From Pseudomonadaceae bacterium (GTDB taxonomy: Bacteria > Pseudomonadota > Gammaproteobacteria > Pseudomonadales > Pseudomonadaceae), in the NCBI GenBank assembly GCA_030602315.1, contig JAUVZY010000007.1, positions 52,120 through 116,119 on the forward strand: a DNA stretch of 64,000 nt, read 5' to 3'. This document shows positions 1 to 9,945 of the stretch, piece by piece; within the stretch, counting starts at the first letter, position 1; each line of letters starts with the position of its first letter. The notes under the pieces are model-generated. The model was not told the DNA's origin. It was given only the letters and a program-made list of their open reading frames with translations, and ran no database searches. The position numbers and the translations under genes are program-made.

Positions 1-705
1 CAGCCCTTCGGGAAAGCGGTCGTAGCCCATGGTGATCGGCAGGTGCACCCAGGGCGCGCCGGGGATCAGGTCGGCGGCATACACCACCGGGCCGTCCGGC
101 ATCTCGATCTCCGGCAGCATCTGCCCGGGCGTATGGCCGTCGCTCCAGTGCAGCCGCCAGCCGGCGCCGAGGGTGGCGGACTGGCTGCCGTCCTCGATCA
201 GTTCCAGCCGGCCGCTGGCTTCGAGCAGATCGAGCAGTTCGGGAATATAAGAAGCGCGGTCACGCGCATGCGGGTGGCGGGCGCGCTGCCATTGACTGCG
301 GCCGACCAGAAAGCGCGCTTGGGGAAACAGCAGGCGGGGTGGCTGGCCTTCTGCCCAGGCGGCGAGCAGCCCGCCGGCGTGATCGAAGTGCAGGTGGGTG
401 AGCAGCACCACATCGATGTCGGCATCGGACAGGCCCAGTTCGGCCAGCCGCGCCAGCAGCAGGTGCTCGTCTTCCTGCACGCCGTAGCGCTGTTTCAGCT
501 CCGGGGAGAAGAACGCGCCGACCCCGGCCTCCACCAGCACATTGCGCCCGTCTTCCTGAACCAGCAGCGCGCGGCAGCCAAGATCGATGCGGTTGTGTTC
601 GTCCGGCTGCATCCAGCGTTGCCACATGGCCTTGGGCGCGTTGCCAAACATGGCGCCGCCGTCGAGTTTCTGGGTGTTGCCGTAAAGCGTGGTGAGGGTG
701 CGCAT
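1..705 (-). CDS. MBL-fold metallo-hydrolase (3' end outside window)
   Basis: This reading frame stays open from an ATG at 705 to the window edge, giving 235 codons with no stop, so the C-terminus is missing. It carries the metallo-beta-lactamase-fold signature [11 protein letters not shown] (HxHxDH, the di-metal site), followed by an HTPGQM segment that fits the next metal-binding histidine and an AADL segment fitting the bridging aspartate. The family hydrolyses esters, lactones, thioesters or phosphodiesters, and the substrate cannot be read from sequence. It ends 45 bases beyond queG on the same strand and could be cotranscribed with it. In the P. aeruginosa order I recall, orn lies near queG, so this neighbour may differ. 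Confidence 0.85.
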   Translation of the reverse strand, partial: MRTLTTLYGNTQKLDGGAMFGNAPKAMWQRWMQPDEHNRIDLGCRALLVQEDGRNVLVEAGVGAFFSPELKQRYGVQEDEHLLLARLAELGLSDADIDVVLLTHLHFDHAGGLLAAWAEGQPPRLLFPQARFLVGRSQWQRARHPHARDRASYIPELLDLLEASGRLELIEDGSQSATLGAGWRLHWSDGHTPGQMLPEIEMPDGPVVYAADLIPGAPWVHLPITMGYDRFPEGL

Positions 706-750
706 TGTTGTTGTGGTTCCCTGCTGCGGTGGACTGAAAGTTATAGCAGC

Positions 751-1827
751 TCAGATCGGTGCGCCGCGCTCGCGGTGCCGGGCCAGTGCCCACTCGACAT
801 GTTCGCGCACCAGCGCGGAGGGATGCGCGCGGCGGGCCTTGAGCGCCTCGAGCACCGGTATGCTCGACGGCGCGTTGCCCAGGCCGACGGCCAGGTTGCG
901 CAGCCAGCGCTCGTAACCGGCGCGGCGCAGCGGCGAGCCTTCGCTGCGGGCGAGAAACTCTTCCTCGCTCCAGCCGAACAGGGCCGCCAGTTCGGCGTTG
1001 TCCAGCCCATGACGCGGGCTGAAGTCCGTCTCGCCGGAGGGCTTGGCGAAGCGATTCCATGGGCAGGCGATCTGGCAGTCGTCGCAGCCGAACACGCGGT
1101 TGCCGATCTGTGCGCGCAGCTCGAGCGGAATCGGGCCCTTGAGTTCGATGGTCAGGTAGGAGATGCAGCGTCGTGCATCCAGCACTCGCTCGCCGACGAA
1201 GGCGTCGGTGGGGCAGCGGTCCAGACAGGCCTGGCAGCGGCCGCAGTGGTCTTTGTCGCTGGGCTCGTCCACAGGCAGCGGCAGGTCGACGAACAGCTCG
1301 CCGAGAAAGAACCAGCTGCCGGCCTTGCGGTTGATCAGCAGGGTGTTCTTGCCGATCCAGCCGAGGCCGGCGTTCTGCGCCAGCGCGCGTTCGAGCACCG
1401 GGGCGCTGTCGACGAAGGCCCGATAACCGAACGGGCCGATGGCCTGCTGTACGCGATCGGCCAGCTGCTGCAGGCGCTTGCGTACCAGCTTGTGGTAGTC
1501 GCGGCCCAGCGCATAGCGCGACAGGTAGGCCTTTTCCGGCTCGGCCAGGCGGCGGGTCATCTCGGTGTCGCCGGGCAGATAGTCCATGCGCAGCGAGATG
1601 ACCCGCAGCGTGCCGGGCACCAGTTCGGCGGGGCGCGAGCGCTTGCTGCCGTGCGCGGCCATGTAGTCCATCTCGCCGTGATAGCCGGCGGCCAGCCAGC
1701 GCGCCAGATGCGCCTCGTGCTCGGCGAGGTCGACGTCGGCGATGCCGGCCTGGGCAAAGCCCAGCTCGGCGGCCCAGCGCTTGATCTGGCCGGCGAGGGC
1801 GGTGGGGTCCAGCGGTTCGCTTACCAT
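751..1827 (-). CDS. queG: Epoxyqueuosine reductase QueG
   Basis: QueG performs the last step of queuosine synthesis, reducing epoxyqueuosine in tRNA wobble position 34 with a cobalamin and two [4Fe-4S] clusters in the cytoplasm. The 358-residue protein shows the ferredoxin-like motif CGRCQACLDRCP and the second cysteine set GCDDCQIACPWN, plus the conserved GWIGKNTLLI stretch. I use the ATG at 1827 (MVSEPLDP) instead of the upstream ATG at 1896, because the upstream one would overlap the divergent nnr start and adds 23 residues unlike the family. It is transcribed away from nnr. Confidence 0.93.
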   Translation of the reverse strand: MVSEPLDPTALAGQIKRWAAELGFAQAGIADVDLAEHEAHLARWLAAGYHGEMDYMAAHGSKRSRPAELVPGTLRVISLRMDYLPGDTEMTRRLAEPEKAYLSRYALGRDYHKLVRKRLQQLADRVQQAIGPFGYRAFVDSAPVLERALAQNAGLGWIGKNTLLINRKAGSWFFLGELFVDLPLPVDEPSDKDHCGRCQACLDRCPTDAFVGERVLDARRCISYLTIELKGPIPLELRAQIGNRVFGCDDCQIACPWNRFAKPSGETDFSPRHGLDNAELAALFGWSEEEFLARSEGSPLRRAGYERWLRNLAVGLGNAPSSIPVLEALKARRAHPSALVREHVEWALARHRERGAPI

Positions 1828-1861
1828 CGGAAACTTACGGCGGCCTGTTGTTGGCGAAGCG

Positions 1862-1871
1862 TATAATTCTA
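1862..1871. promoter_or_regulatory. Overlapping divergent -10 boxes for queG and nnr
   Basis: A perfect TATAAT reads on the plus strand at 1862-1867, 27 bases before the nnr ATG. On the minus strand TAGAAT lies at 1866-1871 in front of queG. No convincing -35 hexamer accompanies either, so the assignment rests on the -10 boxes and on their position in the only gap between the two divergent genes. Confidence 0.4.
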
Positions 1872-1894
1872 CGCCTCTGCCCAGGTGGATTCTC

Positions 1895-3394
1895 ATGTCG
1901 CAGACGACCGCCGTACTGCCCCTCGAACTCTATAGCGCCGCCCAGACCCGTGAACTGGACGCGCGCCTGATCGCCGCCGGTACGCCCGGTTTCGTCCTCA
2001 TGCAGCGTGCCGCTCAGGCAGCCTGGCGCGCCTTGCGCCAGCGCTGGCCGCAGGCGGGCGAAGTCACCGTGTTGACCGGGCGCGGCAACAATGCCGGCGA
2101 CGGCTATCTGATCGCCATGCTGGCGCAGCGTGCCGGCTGGCAGGTACGCGTGCTGGCGGTCGGTGACCCGGCGCAGCTCGGCGGGGATGCCGCCAGCGCC
2201 TATGCCGAAGCACGGGCCGCCGGGGTCAGCGTGCTGCCGTGGTGCGATGCTTTGCCGCTGTCCGGTGTGGTGGTGGATGCGCTGCTCGGCACCGGCCTTA
2301 GCGGCGAGGTGCGCGCGCCGTACCGCGAAGCCATCGAGGCGATCAATCGCGCAGGGCAGCCGGTGCTGGCGGTCGACCTGCCTTCGGGCCTGTGTGCCGA
2401 TAGCGGCGCCGCGCAGGGCTGTGCGGTGCGGGCGGATCTGACGGTGACCTTCATCGGCCTGAAGCTCGGATTGTTCACCGGCGCGGCGGTCGATCAGGTC
2501 GGCGAGCTGGTCTTCGACGATCTGCAGGCCGAGCCGGCGCTGCTCGGCGCGCTGATGCCCGCGGGCCGGCGCCTGGACGGCGCGGCCCTGCCGCAGCTGG
2601 CGCCGCGACCGCGTGGTGCGCACAAGGGCAGCTACGGTCAGGTACTGGTGATCGGCGGCGACCATGGCACCGCGGGTGCGGCGCTGATGGCCGCCGAGAC
2701 GGCGCTGCGTGCCGGCGCCGGCATGGTTAGTCTGGCCACTCGGCCAGCGCATGTGCTCGCCTCGCTGGCGCGGACACCGGAGGTGATGTGTCTGGGCGTC
2801 GAGTCCACCTACGCCATGGGGCCACTGCTCGAGCGGGCCGACGTGCTGGTGCTGGGGCCGGGCCTCGGCCAGGCGCCGTGGGGGCGCAGCCTGCTCAGTC
2901 TGGCGCCGGGGCGCGCGCTGCCGCAGGTATGGGATGCCGATGCGCTCAACCTGTTGGCATCCGGACAGCTCCGGCTGCCGGCCGGCGCGATCATCACGCC
3001 GCATCCGGGCGAGGCGGCGCGTCTGTTGGGTTGTACGCTCGCCGAGGTTCAGCAGGACCGCCCGCAAGCGGCGCGCACGCTGGCAGAACGCTTGGCCTGC
3101 ACGGTGGTGCTCAAGGGCGCCGGCACCCTGGTGGCCGATGCAAAGGGGCGCCTGGCCGTTTGCGATCGCGGCCACCCGGCGATGGCCAGCGCCGGACTCG
3201 GTGATGTGCTGGCCGGCCTGCTGGGTGCGCTGCTCGCCCAGGGCCTGGCACCATACGAGGCCGCCTGCCTGGGCGTCTGGCTGCACGCGCGTGCCGGCGA
3301 AGAGGCCGCTGTCGATGGGCGCGGCCTGTTCGCCACCGACCTCATTCCGTTTATTCGCAAGCTCCTGGAGATCCAATCGCCATGCCTGAAGTGA
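1895..3394 (+). CDS. nnr: Bifunctional NAD(P)HX epimerase / ADP-dependent NAD(P)HX dehydratase
   Basis: This enzyme repairs hydrated NADH and NADPH. The N-terminal YjeF_N domain (about residues 10-215) epimerises R- and S-NADHX and has the TGRGNNAGDGYL nucleotide-binding loop. The C-terminal ribokinase-like domain (about 230-490) dehydrates S-NADHX using ADP and has the HPAMASAGLGDVLAG signature. The total of 499 residues is normal for the fused bacterial protein. The start at 1895 gives MSQTTAVLP, and longer in-frame upstream sequence overlaps queG. It overlaps tsaE by 13 bases, indicating translational coupling. Confidence 0.93.
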   Translation: MSQTTAVLPLELYSAAQTRELDARLIAAGTPGFVLMQRAAQAAWRALRQRWPQAGEVTVLTGRGNNAGDGYLIAMLAQRAGWQVRVLAVGDPAQLGGDAASAYAEARAAGVSVLPWCDALPLSGVVVDALLGTGLSGEVRAPYREAIEAINRAGQPVLAVDLPSGLCADSGAAQGCAVRADLTVTFIGLKLGLFTGAAVDQVGELVFDDLQAEPALLGALMPAGRRLDGAALPQLAPRPRGAHKGSYGQVLVIGGDHGTAGAALMAAETALRAGAGMVSLATRPAHVLASLARTPEVMCLGVESTYAMGPLLERADVLVLGPGLGQAPWGRSLLSLAPGRALPQVWDADALNLLASGQLRLPAGAIITPHPGEAARLLGCTLAEVQQDRPQAARTLAERLACTVVLKGAGTLVADAKGRLAVCDRGHPAMASAGLGDVLAGLLGALLAQGLAPYEAACLGVWLHARAGEEAAVDGRGLFATDLIPFIRKLLEIQSPCLK

Positions 3395-3852
3395 CCCTGT
3401 ATGTCGAGGGCGAAGAGGCCATGCAAGCGTTGGGCGCACGCCTGGCCGCCGTGGTCGGTACGCACGGCACTCTTTATCTGCATGGCGATCTGGGGGCCGG
3501 CAAGACCACGCTGTCACGTGGGTTGATCCGCGGCTACGGGCATACCGGCAAGGTCAAGAGTCCGACCTTTACCCTGGTCGAGCCCTACGAGATCGGCGAG
3601 CAGCGGATTTTTCACTTCGATCTGTATCGGCTGGTCGACCCCGAAGAACTCGAGTTCATGGGCATCCGCGATTACCTGGACGGCAATGCGCTGTGCCTGG
3701 TCGAATGGCCGGAGCGCGGCCAGGGCGTTTTGCCAAAGGCGGACCTCGACATTACCATTACGCCGCACGGCAGCGGCCGCTTGCTGCGCCTGACGCCCCA
3801 GGGCGCGCGCGGCGAGCAGTGGTGCGCCGAACTGGCCAACGGGAACACTTGA
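3382..3852 (+). CDS. tsaE: tRNA threonylcarbamoyladenosine biosynthesis ATPase TsaE
   Basis: TsaE is the ATPase that supports the TsaB-TsaD complex in making the universal t6A modification at position 37 of ANN-decoding tRNAs. The 156-residue protein has the Walker A motif GDLGAGKTT near residue 35, the conserved SPTF segment in the switch region, and the HFDLYR and LVEWPERG stretches typical of the family. It lies between nnr and amiB in the usual order yjeF-tsaE-amidase-mutL-miaA. Confidence 0.95.
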   Translation: MPEVTLYVEGEEAMQALGARLAAVVGTHGTLYLHGDLGAGKTTLSRGLIRGYGHTGKVKSPTFTLVEPYEIGEQRIFHFDLYRLVDPEELEFMGIRDYLDGNALCLVEWPERGQGVLPKADLDITITPHGSGRLLRLTPQGARGEQWCAELANGNT

Positions 3853-3855
3853 AGC

Positions 3856-5280
3856 ATGGGGTTGCGTATGCGCGCGCGCGCGTGGATTGCCGGTTTGGCA
3901 CTGATGCTGCTCGCTGCCCAGAGCTGGGCGCTTACCGAGGTGCGCGGCGTGCGCCTGTGGCGTGCGCCGGACAACACCCGGCTGGTGTTCGACCTGACCG
4001 GGCCGGTGCAGCACAGCGTATTCACCCTCGCGGCACCTGACCGTATCGTCATCGACGTGCCGCGCGCCGCGTTGCGCGGCTCGCTGGACAACCTGCCGCT
4101 GGCCAACACCCCGATCACCGGCATGCGCGCCGCCCCGCGCGATGACAACAGCCTGCGCGTGGTCATCGACCTTTCCAGCAGCGTCACGCCCAAGAGTTTC
4201 ACCCTCGAACCGAATCAGGAATACGGACACCGGCTGGTGCTCGATCTGTTCGACAAGGCCGCCGCACCCAGCGAGCGCCCGCCGGTCACCGCCAACCCGG
4301 CACGGCCCGCCACCCCGGTATCCCCGGCGCTGCCCTCCAGCAATCGCCTGCCGCCGCAGCCTTCGGCCCAGCGCGACATCATCATCGCCATCGACGCCGG
4401 CCACGGCGGCGAGGATCCGGGCGCCATCGGGCCGGGTGGCGTGCGCGAGAAAGACGTGGTGTTGTCCATCTCCAAGCAGCTGCAGCGGGCGATCAACGCC
4501 GAGAGGGGTTATCGCGCCGAGCTGGTGCGTACCGGCGATTACTTCATCCCGCTGCGCAAGCGAACCGAGATCGCGCGCAAGAAGGGCGCCGATCTGTTCG
4601 TCTCGATTCATGCCGATGCGGCGCCGCGCACCTCGGCCTATGGCGCCTCGGTATATGCCCTCTCGGACCGTGGTGCGACCTCGGAAACCGCACGCTGGCT
4701 GGCCGATAGCGAAAACCGCTCGGACCTGATCGGCGGGGTGGGCAACGTCAGTCTGGACGACAAGGACCGCATGCTTGCCGGCGTGCTGCTCGACCTGTCG
4801 ATGACCGCCACGCTGTCGTCGAGCCTCAATGTCGGGCAGAAGGTGCTGAGCAACATGGGCAGCATCACGCCGCTGCACAAGCGGCGGGTCGAGCAGGCGG
4901 GCTTCATGGTGCTCAAATCGCCGGACATTCCCTCGATTCTGGTGGAAACCGGATTCATCTCCAATCCGGCAGAAGCGCGCAAGTTGCAGACCGCCGGTCA
5001 CCAGCAGGCCCTGGTGCGCTCGATGCACAGTGGCATTCGCCAGTTCTTCCAGGAAAACCCGCCGCCGGGCACCTATATCGCCTGGCTGCGGGACAGCGGC
5101 AGGATTGCCCCGGGCCCACGCGAGCATGTGGTGCGTTCCGGTGAGAGCCTGGCGCTGCTCGCCCAACGCTATCAGGTCAGCCTGGCGTCCATTCGCAGTG
5201 CCAACAACCTCAAGAACGACGTGATCAAGGTCGGCCAGACCCTGAGCATTCCCGCACCGACCCTGGCTGGCGAGCCATGA
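3856..5280 (+). CDS. amiB: N-acetylmuramoyl-L-alanine amidase with AMIN and LysM domains
   Basis: This periplasmic zinc amidase splits septal peptidoglycan during daughter-cell separation. The 474-residue protein has an N-terminal signal peptide (hydrophobic stretch ending at AQSWA), an AMIN septum-targeting domain (about 28-130), a proline-rich linker, an Amidase_3 domain (about 172-400) with [19 protein letters not shown] and VETGFISNP carrying the zinc and catalytic residues, and a C-terminal LysM repeat (about 425-470). An in-frame ATG at 3868 is an alternative start. The stop overlaps the mutL start as ATGA, so the two are coupled. Confidence 0.93.
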   Translation: MGLRMRARAWIAGLALMLLAAQSWALTEVRGVRLWRAPDNTRLVFDLTGPVQHSVFTLAAPDRIVIDVPRAALRGSLDNLPLANTPITGMRAAPRDDNSLRVVIDLSSSVTPKSFTLEPNQEYGHRLVLDLFDKAAAPSERPPVTANPARPATPVSPALPSSNRLPPQPSAQRDIIIAIDAGHGGEDPGAIGPGGVREKDVVLSISKQLQRAINAERGYRAELVRTGDYFIPLRKRTEIARKKGADLFVSIHADAAPRTSAYGASVYALSDRGATSETARWLADSENRSDLIGGVGNVSLDDKDRMLAGVLLDLSMTATLSSSLNVGQKVLSNMGSITPLHKRRVEQAGFMVLKSPDIPSILVETGFISNPAEARKLQTAGHQQALVRSMHSGIRQFFQENPPPGTYIAWLRDSGRIAPGPREHVVRSGESLALLAQRYQVSLASIRSANNLKNDVIKVGQTLSIPAPTLAGEP

Positions 5281-7151
5281 CCGGCCCGGCGCGCATCCAG
5301 CTGCTCAGTCCGCGGCTGGCCAACCAGATCGCCGCCGGCGAAGTGGTCGAGCGGCCCGCCTCGGTAGCCAAGGAGCTGCTGGAAAACAGCCTGGACGCCG
5401 GTGCCCGGCGCATCGACATCGAGGTGGAGCAGGGCGGCGTCAAGCTCTTGCGCGTGCGTGATGACGGTTGCGGCATCCCCGCCGATGACCTGCCGCTGGC
5501 GCTGGCGCGTCATGCCACCAGCAAGATCCGCGACCTCAGCGACCTGGAGGCGGTGGTGAGCCTGGGCTTTCGCGGCGAGGCGCTGGCCTCGGTCAGTTCG
5601 GTGTCCCGGCTGACGCTCACCTCGCGCACCGCCGATGCCGCCGAGGCCTGGCAGGTGGAGACCGAAGGCCGCGAGATGCAGGCGCGGGTCCAGCCGGCGG
5701 CACACCCGGTGGGTACCAGCGTCGAGGTGCGCGATCTGTTTTTCAACACGCCGGCGCGGCGCAAGTTCCTGCGTGCCGAAAAGACCGAGTTCGAACACCT
5801 GCAGGAAGTGATCCGGCGCCTGGCGCTGGCGCGCTTCGATGTGGGCTTTCATCTGCGCCACAACGGCAAGAGCGTACTCAGCCTGCGCGAAGCCGAGGAT
5901 GACGCCGGGCGCGCCCGGCGGGTGGGCGCAGTCTGCGGGCCGGCCTTCCTCGAGCAGGCGCTGCCGATCGACGTCGAGCGCAGCGGGCTGCGCCTGTGGG
6001 GCTGGGTCGGCCTGCCGACCTTCTCGCGCAGCCAGGCCGACCTGCAGTACTTCTTCGTCAACGGCCGTGCGGTGCGCGACAAGCTGGTGGCCCACGCCGT
6101 GCGCCAGGCCTATCGTGACGTGCTGTTCAACGGCCGGCACCCGACCTTCGTGCTGTTTCTCGAAATCGACCCGGCGGTGGTGGACGTCAACGTGCATCCC
6201 ACCAAGCACGAGGTGCGCTTCCGGGACAGCCGGATGGTGCATGACTTCCTGTATGGCACCTTGCATCGTGCCCTGGCCGACGTACGTCCGGAGGATCAGT
6301 TGGCGCCGCCTGCCGCCACGCTGTCCGGCGAGCGTCCCAGCGGTCTGGCCGCCGGCGAGTTCGGGGGGCAGAACGAGATGACGCTCGCCGCGCAGGCGCC
6401 ACCGGCCGTACGGTCCGAGCCGGCCTGGCAAGGGGCCGGCGCGGGCTATCAGGCGCCGCGCCCGGCCCCGGCGGTAGATCTGGCCGAGGCCGCCGGTGCT
6501 TACCGGAACTTTTTTGCGCCGCTGCCGGGGACGTCGGCAGCAGCCCTGCCGGAAAGTGAGGGTGACGTGCCACCGCTGGGCTACGCGCTGGCCCAGCTCA
6601 AGGGTATCTACATCCTGGCCGAGAATGCCGGCGGACTGGTGCTGGTCGACATGCACGCGGCCCACGAGCGGATCACCTACGAGCGGCTGAAGACGGCGAT
6701 GGCCAGCGAGGGCTTGCGCGGGCAGCCGTTGCTGGTGCCGGAAAGCGTGGCGGTCAGTCAGCGCGAAGCCGACTGCGCCGAGGAACATGCCGACTGGTTC
6801 GCCCGGCTGGGTTTCGAGCTGCAGCGTCTGGGGCCGGAAACGCTGGCCATCCGGCAGATTCCTGCGTTGCTCAAGCAGGCGCAGGCTGCGCAGCTGGTGC
6901 GCGATGTGCTTGCCGATCTGCTGGAGTACGGCAGCAGCGATCGCATCGAGGCGCACCTCAACGAGCTGCTGGCGACCATGGCCTGTCATGGCGCCGTGCG
7001 CGCCAACCGCCGCCTGACGCTGCCGGAGATGAACGCCTTGCTGCGCGACATGGAACACACCGAGCGCAGCGGCCAATGCAACCATGGCCGCCCGACCTGG
7101 ACCCAGCTTGGCATGGACGAACTGGACAAGCTGTTTCTACGCGGCCGCTGA
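5277..7151 (+). CDS. mutL: DNA mismatch repair protein MutL
   Basis: MutL couples MutS mismatch recognition to strand incision. The 624-residue protein has the GHKL ATPase motifs [17 protein letters not shown] and LGFRGEAL in the first 110 residues, a transducer domain to about 330, a variable linker, and a C-terminal dimerisation domain. The C-terminus carries CNHGRPTW near the end and QxxLLVPE-like sequence (GQPLLVPE), and includes DMHAAHER, reminiscent of the DQHAxxER endonuclease motif but with M for Q. That matters because Pseudomonas MutL proteins are endonucleases. It overlaps amiB by four bases. Confidence 0.95.
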   Translation: MTGPARIQLLSPRLANQIAAGEVVERPASVAKELLENSLDAGARRIDIEVEQGGVKLLRVRDDGCGIPADDLPLALARHATSKIRDLSDLEAVVSLGFRGEALASVSSVSRLTLTSRTADAAEAWQVETEGREMQARVQPAAHPVGTSVEVRDLFFNTPARRKFLRAEKTEFEHLQEVIRRLALARFDVGFHLRHNGKSVLSLREAEDDAGRARRVGAVCGPAFLEQALPIDVERSGLRLWGWVGLPTFSRSQADLQYFFVNGRAVRDKLVAHAVRQAYRDVLFNGRHPTFVLFLEIDPAVVDVNVHPTKHEVRFRDSRMVHDFLYGTLHRALADVRPEDQLAPPAATLSGERPSGLAAGEFGGQNEMTLAAQAPPAVRSEPAWQGAGAGYQAPRPAPAVDLAEAAGAYRNFFAPLPGTSAAALPESEGDVPPLGYALAQLKGIYILAENAGGLVLVDMHAAHERITYERLKTAMASEGLRGQPLLVPESVAVSQREADCAEEHADWFARLGFELQRLGPETLAIRQIPALLKQAQAAQLVRDVLADLLEYGSSDRIEAHLNELLATMACHGAVRANRRLTLPEMNALLRDMEHTERSGQCNHGRPTWTQLGMDELDKLFLRGR

Positions 7152-7228
7152 GCGCCGTAACGCCGGCACGCTTGCAGCGTGCGGCGCGCCCCCTGACACT
7201 ATGCGGCCCCTGTTTGCCGAGCCTGCCG

Positions 7229-8203
7229 ATGTCCGCGTTACCTCCTGCCATCTTTCTTATGGGGCCGACGGCGTCCGGCAAGACCGATCTTGCCCTGGCG
7301 CTGGCCGAGGCGCTGCCTTGTGAACTGATCAGCGTCGACTCGGCGATGGTCTATCGGGGCATGGATATCGGCACCGCCAAGCCCGCGCCCGAAATTCTGG
7401 CGCGCTTTCCGCATCGTCTGGTGGATATCTGCGATCCCGCCGAAGCCTATTCCGCCGCCCAGTTCAGCGAAGATGCGCTGGGCGCGATGGCCGAGATCAC
7501 CGCGGCAGGGCGTATTCCGCTGCTGGTCGGCGGCACGATGCTCTACTTCAAGGCGTTGCGCGACGGTCTGGCGGACATGCCGAGCGCCGACCCGCAGATC
7601 CGGGCTGAGCTGGAGGCGCAGGCGCAGGCCGAGGGGCTTGATTCCTTGCACCGTCGGCTGCAGGAAGTGGACCCCGAATCGGCCGCGCGTATCCATCCCA
7701 ACGACCCGCAGCGGCTCGTGCGGGCGCTGGAGGTGTATCTGGTCAGCGGTCTGAGCATGAGCGAGCACCGAAGCCGTCAAATAATGCAAAAAGGCAGCAC
7801 CTCCGCCGTTCCGAACTTACCTTATACTGTTGCGCAGCTATCGATTGCGCCGGTGGAACGGGCTGAGCTGCACCGGCGCATCGAGCAGCGTTTCATCCAG
7901 ATGGTTGAACAGGGATTGGTCGAAGAAGTCGAAACGTTGCGCTGTCGGGACGACCTGCACCTGGGTCTGCCCTCCATGCGCTCCGTGGGGTACCGGCAGG
8001 TTTGGGAATACCTCGACGGCATTCTCGATCGCCAGCAAATGCTCGAGCGTGGCGTCATAGCGACTCGGCAGCTGGCCAAGCGACAGTTCACCTGGCTTCG
8101 TGGATGGGGCGATATGCAGTGGCTGGATAGCTTGGCGCCCAACAATCTCGAGCGCACATTGAAATACCTCGAGGGGCTCTCCATATTGGGCCGAAGCTGC
8201 TAG
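7229..8203 (+). CDS. miaA: tRNA dimethylallyltransferase MiaA
   Basis: MiaA transfers a dimethylallyl group to N6 of adenosine-37 in tRNAs reading codons that start with U. The 324-residue protein begins [19 protein letters not shown], giving the P-loop near residue 11. It also shows the [16 protein letters not shown] signature and the tRNA-binding segment [13 protein letters not shown] chose the ATG at 7229 because the open frame upstream overlaps the mutL C-terminus and lacks family similarity. It is followed by hfq, the standard miaA-hfq-hflX-hflK-hflC order. Confidence 0.95.
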   Translation: MSALPPAIFLMGPTASGKTDLALALAEALPCELISVDSAMVYRGMDIGTAKPAPEILARFPHRLVDICDPAEAYSAAQFSEDALGAMAEITAAGRIPLLVGGTMLYFKALRDGLADMPSADPQIRAELEAQAQAEGLDSLHRRLQEVDPESAARIHPNDPQRLVRALEVYLVSGLSMSEHRSRQIMQKGSTSAVPNLPYTVAQLSIAPVERAELHRRIEQRFIQMVEQGLVEEVETLRCRDDLHLGLPSMRSVGYRQVWEYLDGILDRQQMLERGVIATRQLAKRQFTWLRGWGDMQWLDSLAPNNLERTLKYLEGLSILGRSC

Positions 8204-8269
8204 GGCCGACTATCCTCGATCTGCAAGCTGCCGTTTCAGTCATACAACTACGAAAAATACGATCCCTAA

Positions 8270-8536
<267 letters not shown>

Positions 8537-8547
8537 GGGCCAGCATA

Positions 8548-9849
8548 TTGTTTTTTGAGCGCCCCGGCGGGGGAGAGCGGGCGATCCTGGTGCATCTGGA
8601 AGGCCAGGATCCCGCTTCGCGTGAAGACCCACAGGAGTTTCTCGAGCTGGCCAGGTCGGCGGGCGCGGAGGTGGCCGGCTTCATCAACATCAGCCGCTAC
8701 CAGCCGTCCGCCAAGTTCCTGATCGGCAGCGGCAAGGTCGAGGAAATCCAGGCGCAGGTAAAGCAGGAAGAGGTGGCCCTGGTGATCGTCAACCATGCGT
8801 TGACGCCAAGCCAGGAACGTAACCTCGAGCGCGCGCTCGAGTGTCGTGTGCTGGACCGTACCGGCCTGATTCTGGACATCTTCGCCCAGCGCGCCCGTAC
8901 CCACGAAGGCAAGTTGCAGGTGGAGCTGGCACAGCTCGAGCACATGAGCACGCGGCTGGTTCGTGGCTGGACTCACCTCGAGCGGCAAAAGGGCGGTATC
9001 GGTCTGCGCGGCCCCGGTGAAACCCAGCTGGAAACCGACCGTCGCCTGTTGCGCGTCCGCATTCGCCAGATCAAACAGCGTCTGGAGAAAGTGCGCGGCC
9101 AGCGCGAGCAGGCGCGTCGCGGTCGTCGTCGCGCGGAAATCCCGCTGGTCTCGCTGGTGGGTTATACCAACGCCGGCAAGTCGACCTTGTTCAATGCACT
9201 GACCGAAGCGGACGTTTATGCCGCCAATCAGCTCTTTGCCACCCTCGACCCGACCCTGCGCCGGCTGACCCTCGAAGACATCGGTCCTATCGTGCTGGCC
9301 GATACGGTGGGTTTCATCCGCCATCTTCCGCACAAGCTGGTGGAGTCGTTTCGCGCCACGCTGGAGGAGTCCGCCAACGCGGATCTCCTGCTGCACGTGA
9401 TCGACGCGCATGGCGAGGAGCGCGAGCAGCAGGTCGAGCAGGTGCTCGCGGTGCTCGGCGAGATCGGCGCGGACTCCCTGCCGATGCTCGAGGTATACAA
9501 CAAGGTCGATCTCATGGAAGGCATCGGGCCGCACATTCAGCGGGACGAGCAGGGCAGGCCGATCCGTGTCTGGATTTCCGCGGCCCAGCGGCTGGGGCTC
9601 GACCTGTTGCGCCAGGCCGTTGCCGAACTGCTCGGCGAGGATCTTTTTGCCGGTACGCTGAGTCTTCCTCAGCAGATGGGGCGATTGCGTGCACAACTGT
9701 TTGCGGTTGGCGCGGTTCAGTCCGAGTCGCATGGCGAGCACGGCGAAAGCCACCTGGCCATTCGTTTGCCAAAGCTGGACCTGGTTCGTCTGCTCAGCCG
9801 GGAAGGCGTTGACCCGGTTGAGTTCCTTGACGCACACACCTTGCAATAA
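8548..9849 (+). CDS. hflX: Ribosome-associated GTPase HflX
   Basis: HflX is a GTPase that binds the 50S subunit and rescues or splits stalled and heat-damaged ribosomes. The 433-residue protein has the glycine-rich N-terminal HflX domain, the coiled-coil linker around residues 150-200, and the G domain with GYTNAGKST (G1), DTVGF (G3) and NKVD (G4). The start is a TTG (MFFERPGGGERAILVHLEGQ), 11 bases after the hfq stop, and agrees with the N-terminus I recall for other Pseudomonas HflX. It continues the hfq operon. Confidence 0.94.
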   Translation: MFFERPGGGERAILVHLEGQDPASREDPQEFLELARSAGAEVAGFINISRYQPSAKFLIGSGKVEEIQAQVKQEEVALVIVNHALTPSQERNLERALECRVLDRTGLILDIFAQRARTHEGKLQVELAQLEHMSTRLVRGWTHLERQKGGIGLRGPGETQLETDRRLLRVRIRQIKQRLEKVRGQREQARRGRRRAEIPLVSLVGYTNAGKSTLFNALTEADVYAANQLFATLDPTLRRLTLEDIGPIVLADTVGFIRHLPHKLVESFRATLEESANADLLLHVIDAHGEEREQQVEQVLAVLGEIGADSLPMLEVYNKVDLMEGIGPHIQRDEQGRPIRVWISAAQRLGLDLLRQAVAELLGEDLFAGTLSLPQQMGRLRAQLFAVGAVQSESHGEHGESHLAIRLPKLDLVRLLSREGVDPVEFLDAHTLQ

Positions 9850-9901
9850 AGGCCCTGCAGCGAGCCTTAGGGCAGCTGGCACGCTTTAGGTAGGATTTGG
9901 C

Positions 9902-9923
9902 GACGCGTTCTAGCGCGTCTTTT
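9902..9923 (+). terminator. Weak intrinsic terminator after hflX
   Basis: The arms GACGCG and CGCGTC pair around a six-base loop and are followed by TTTT. This lies between hflX and hflK. The short stem and T-run suggest only partial termination. Confidence 0.35.
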
Positions 9924-9945
9924 GCTTATTGGAATGGAGAGCGCT

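Noticed and set aside
43..1866. 607-codon plus-strand frame over the MBL hydrolase and queG
   Set aside because: It is antisense to two genes with clear catalytic motifs, and its protein is Gln/Ala/Arg-rich without any family pattern.
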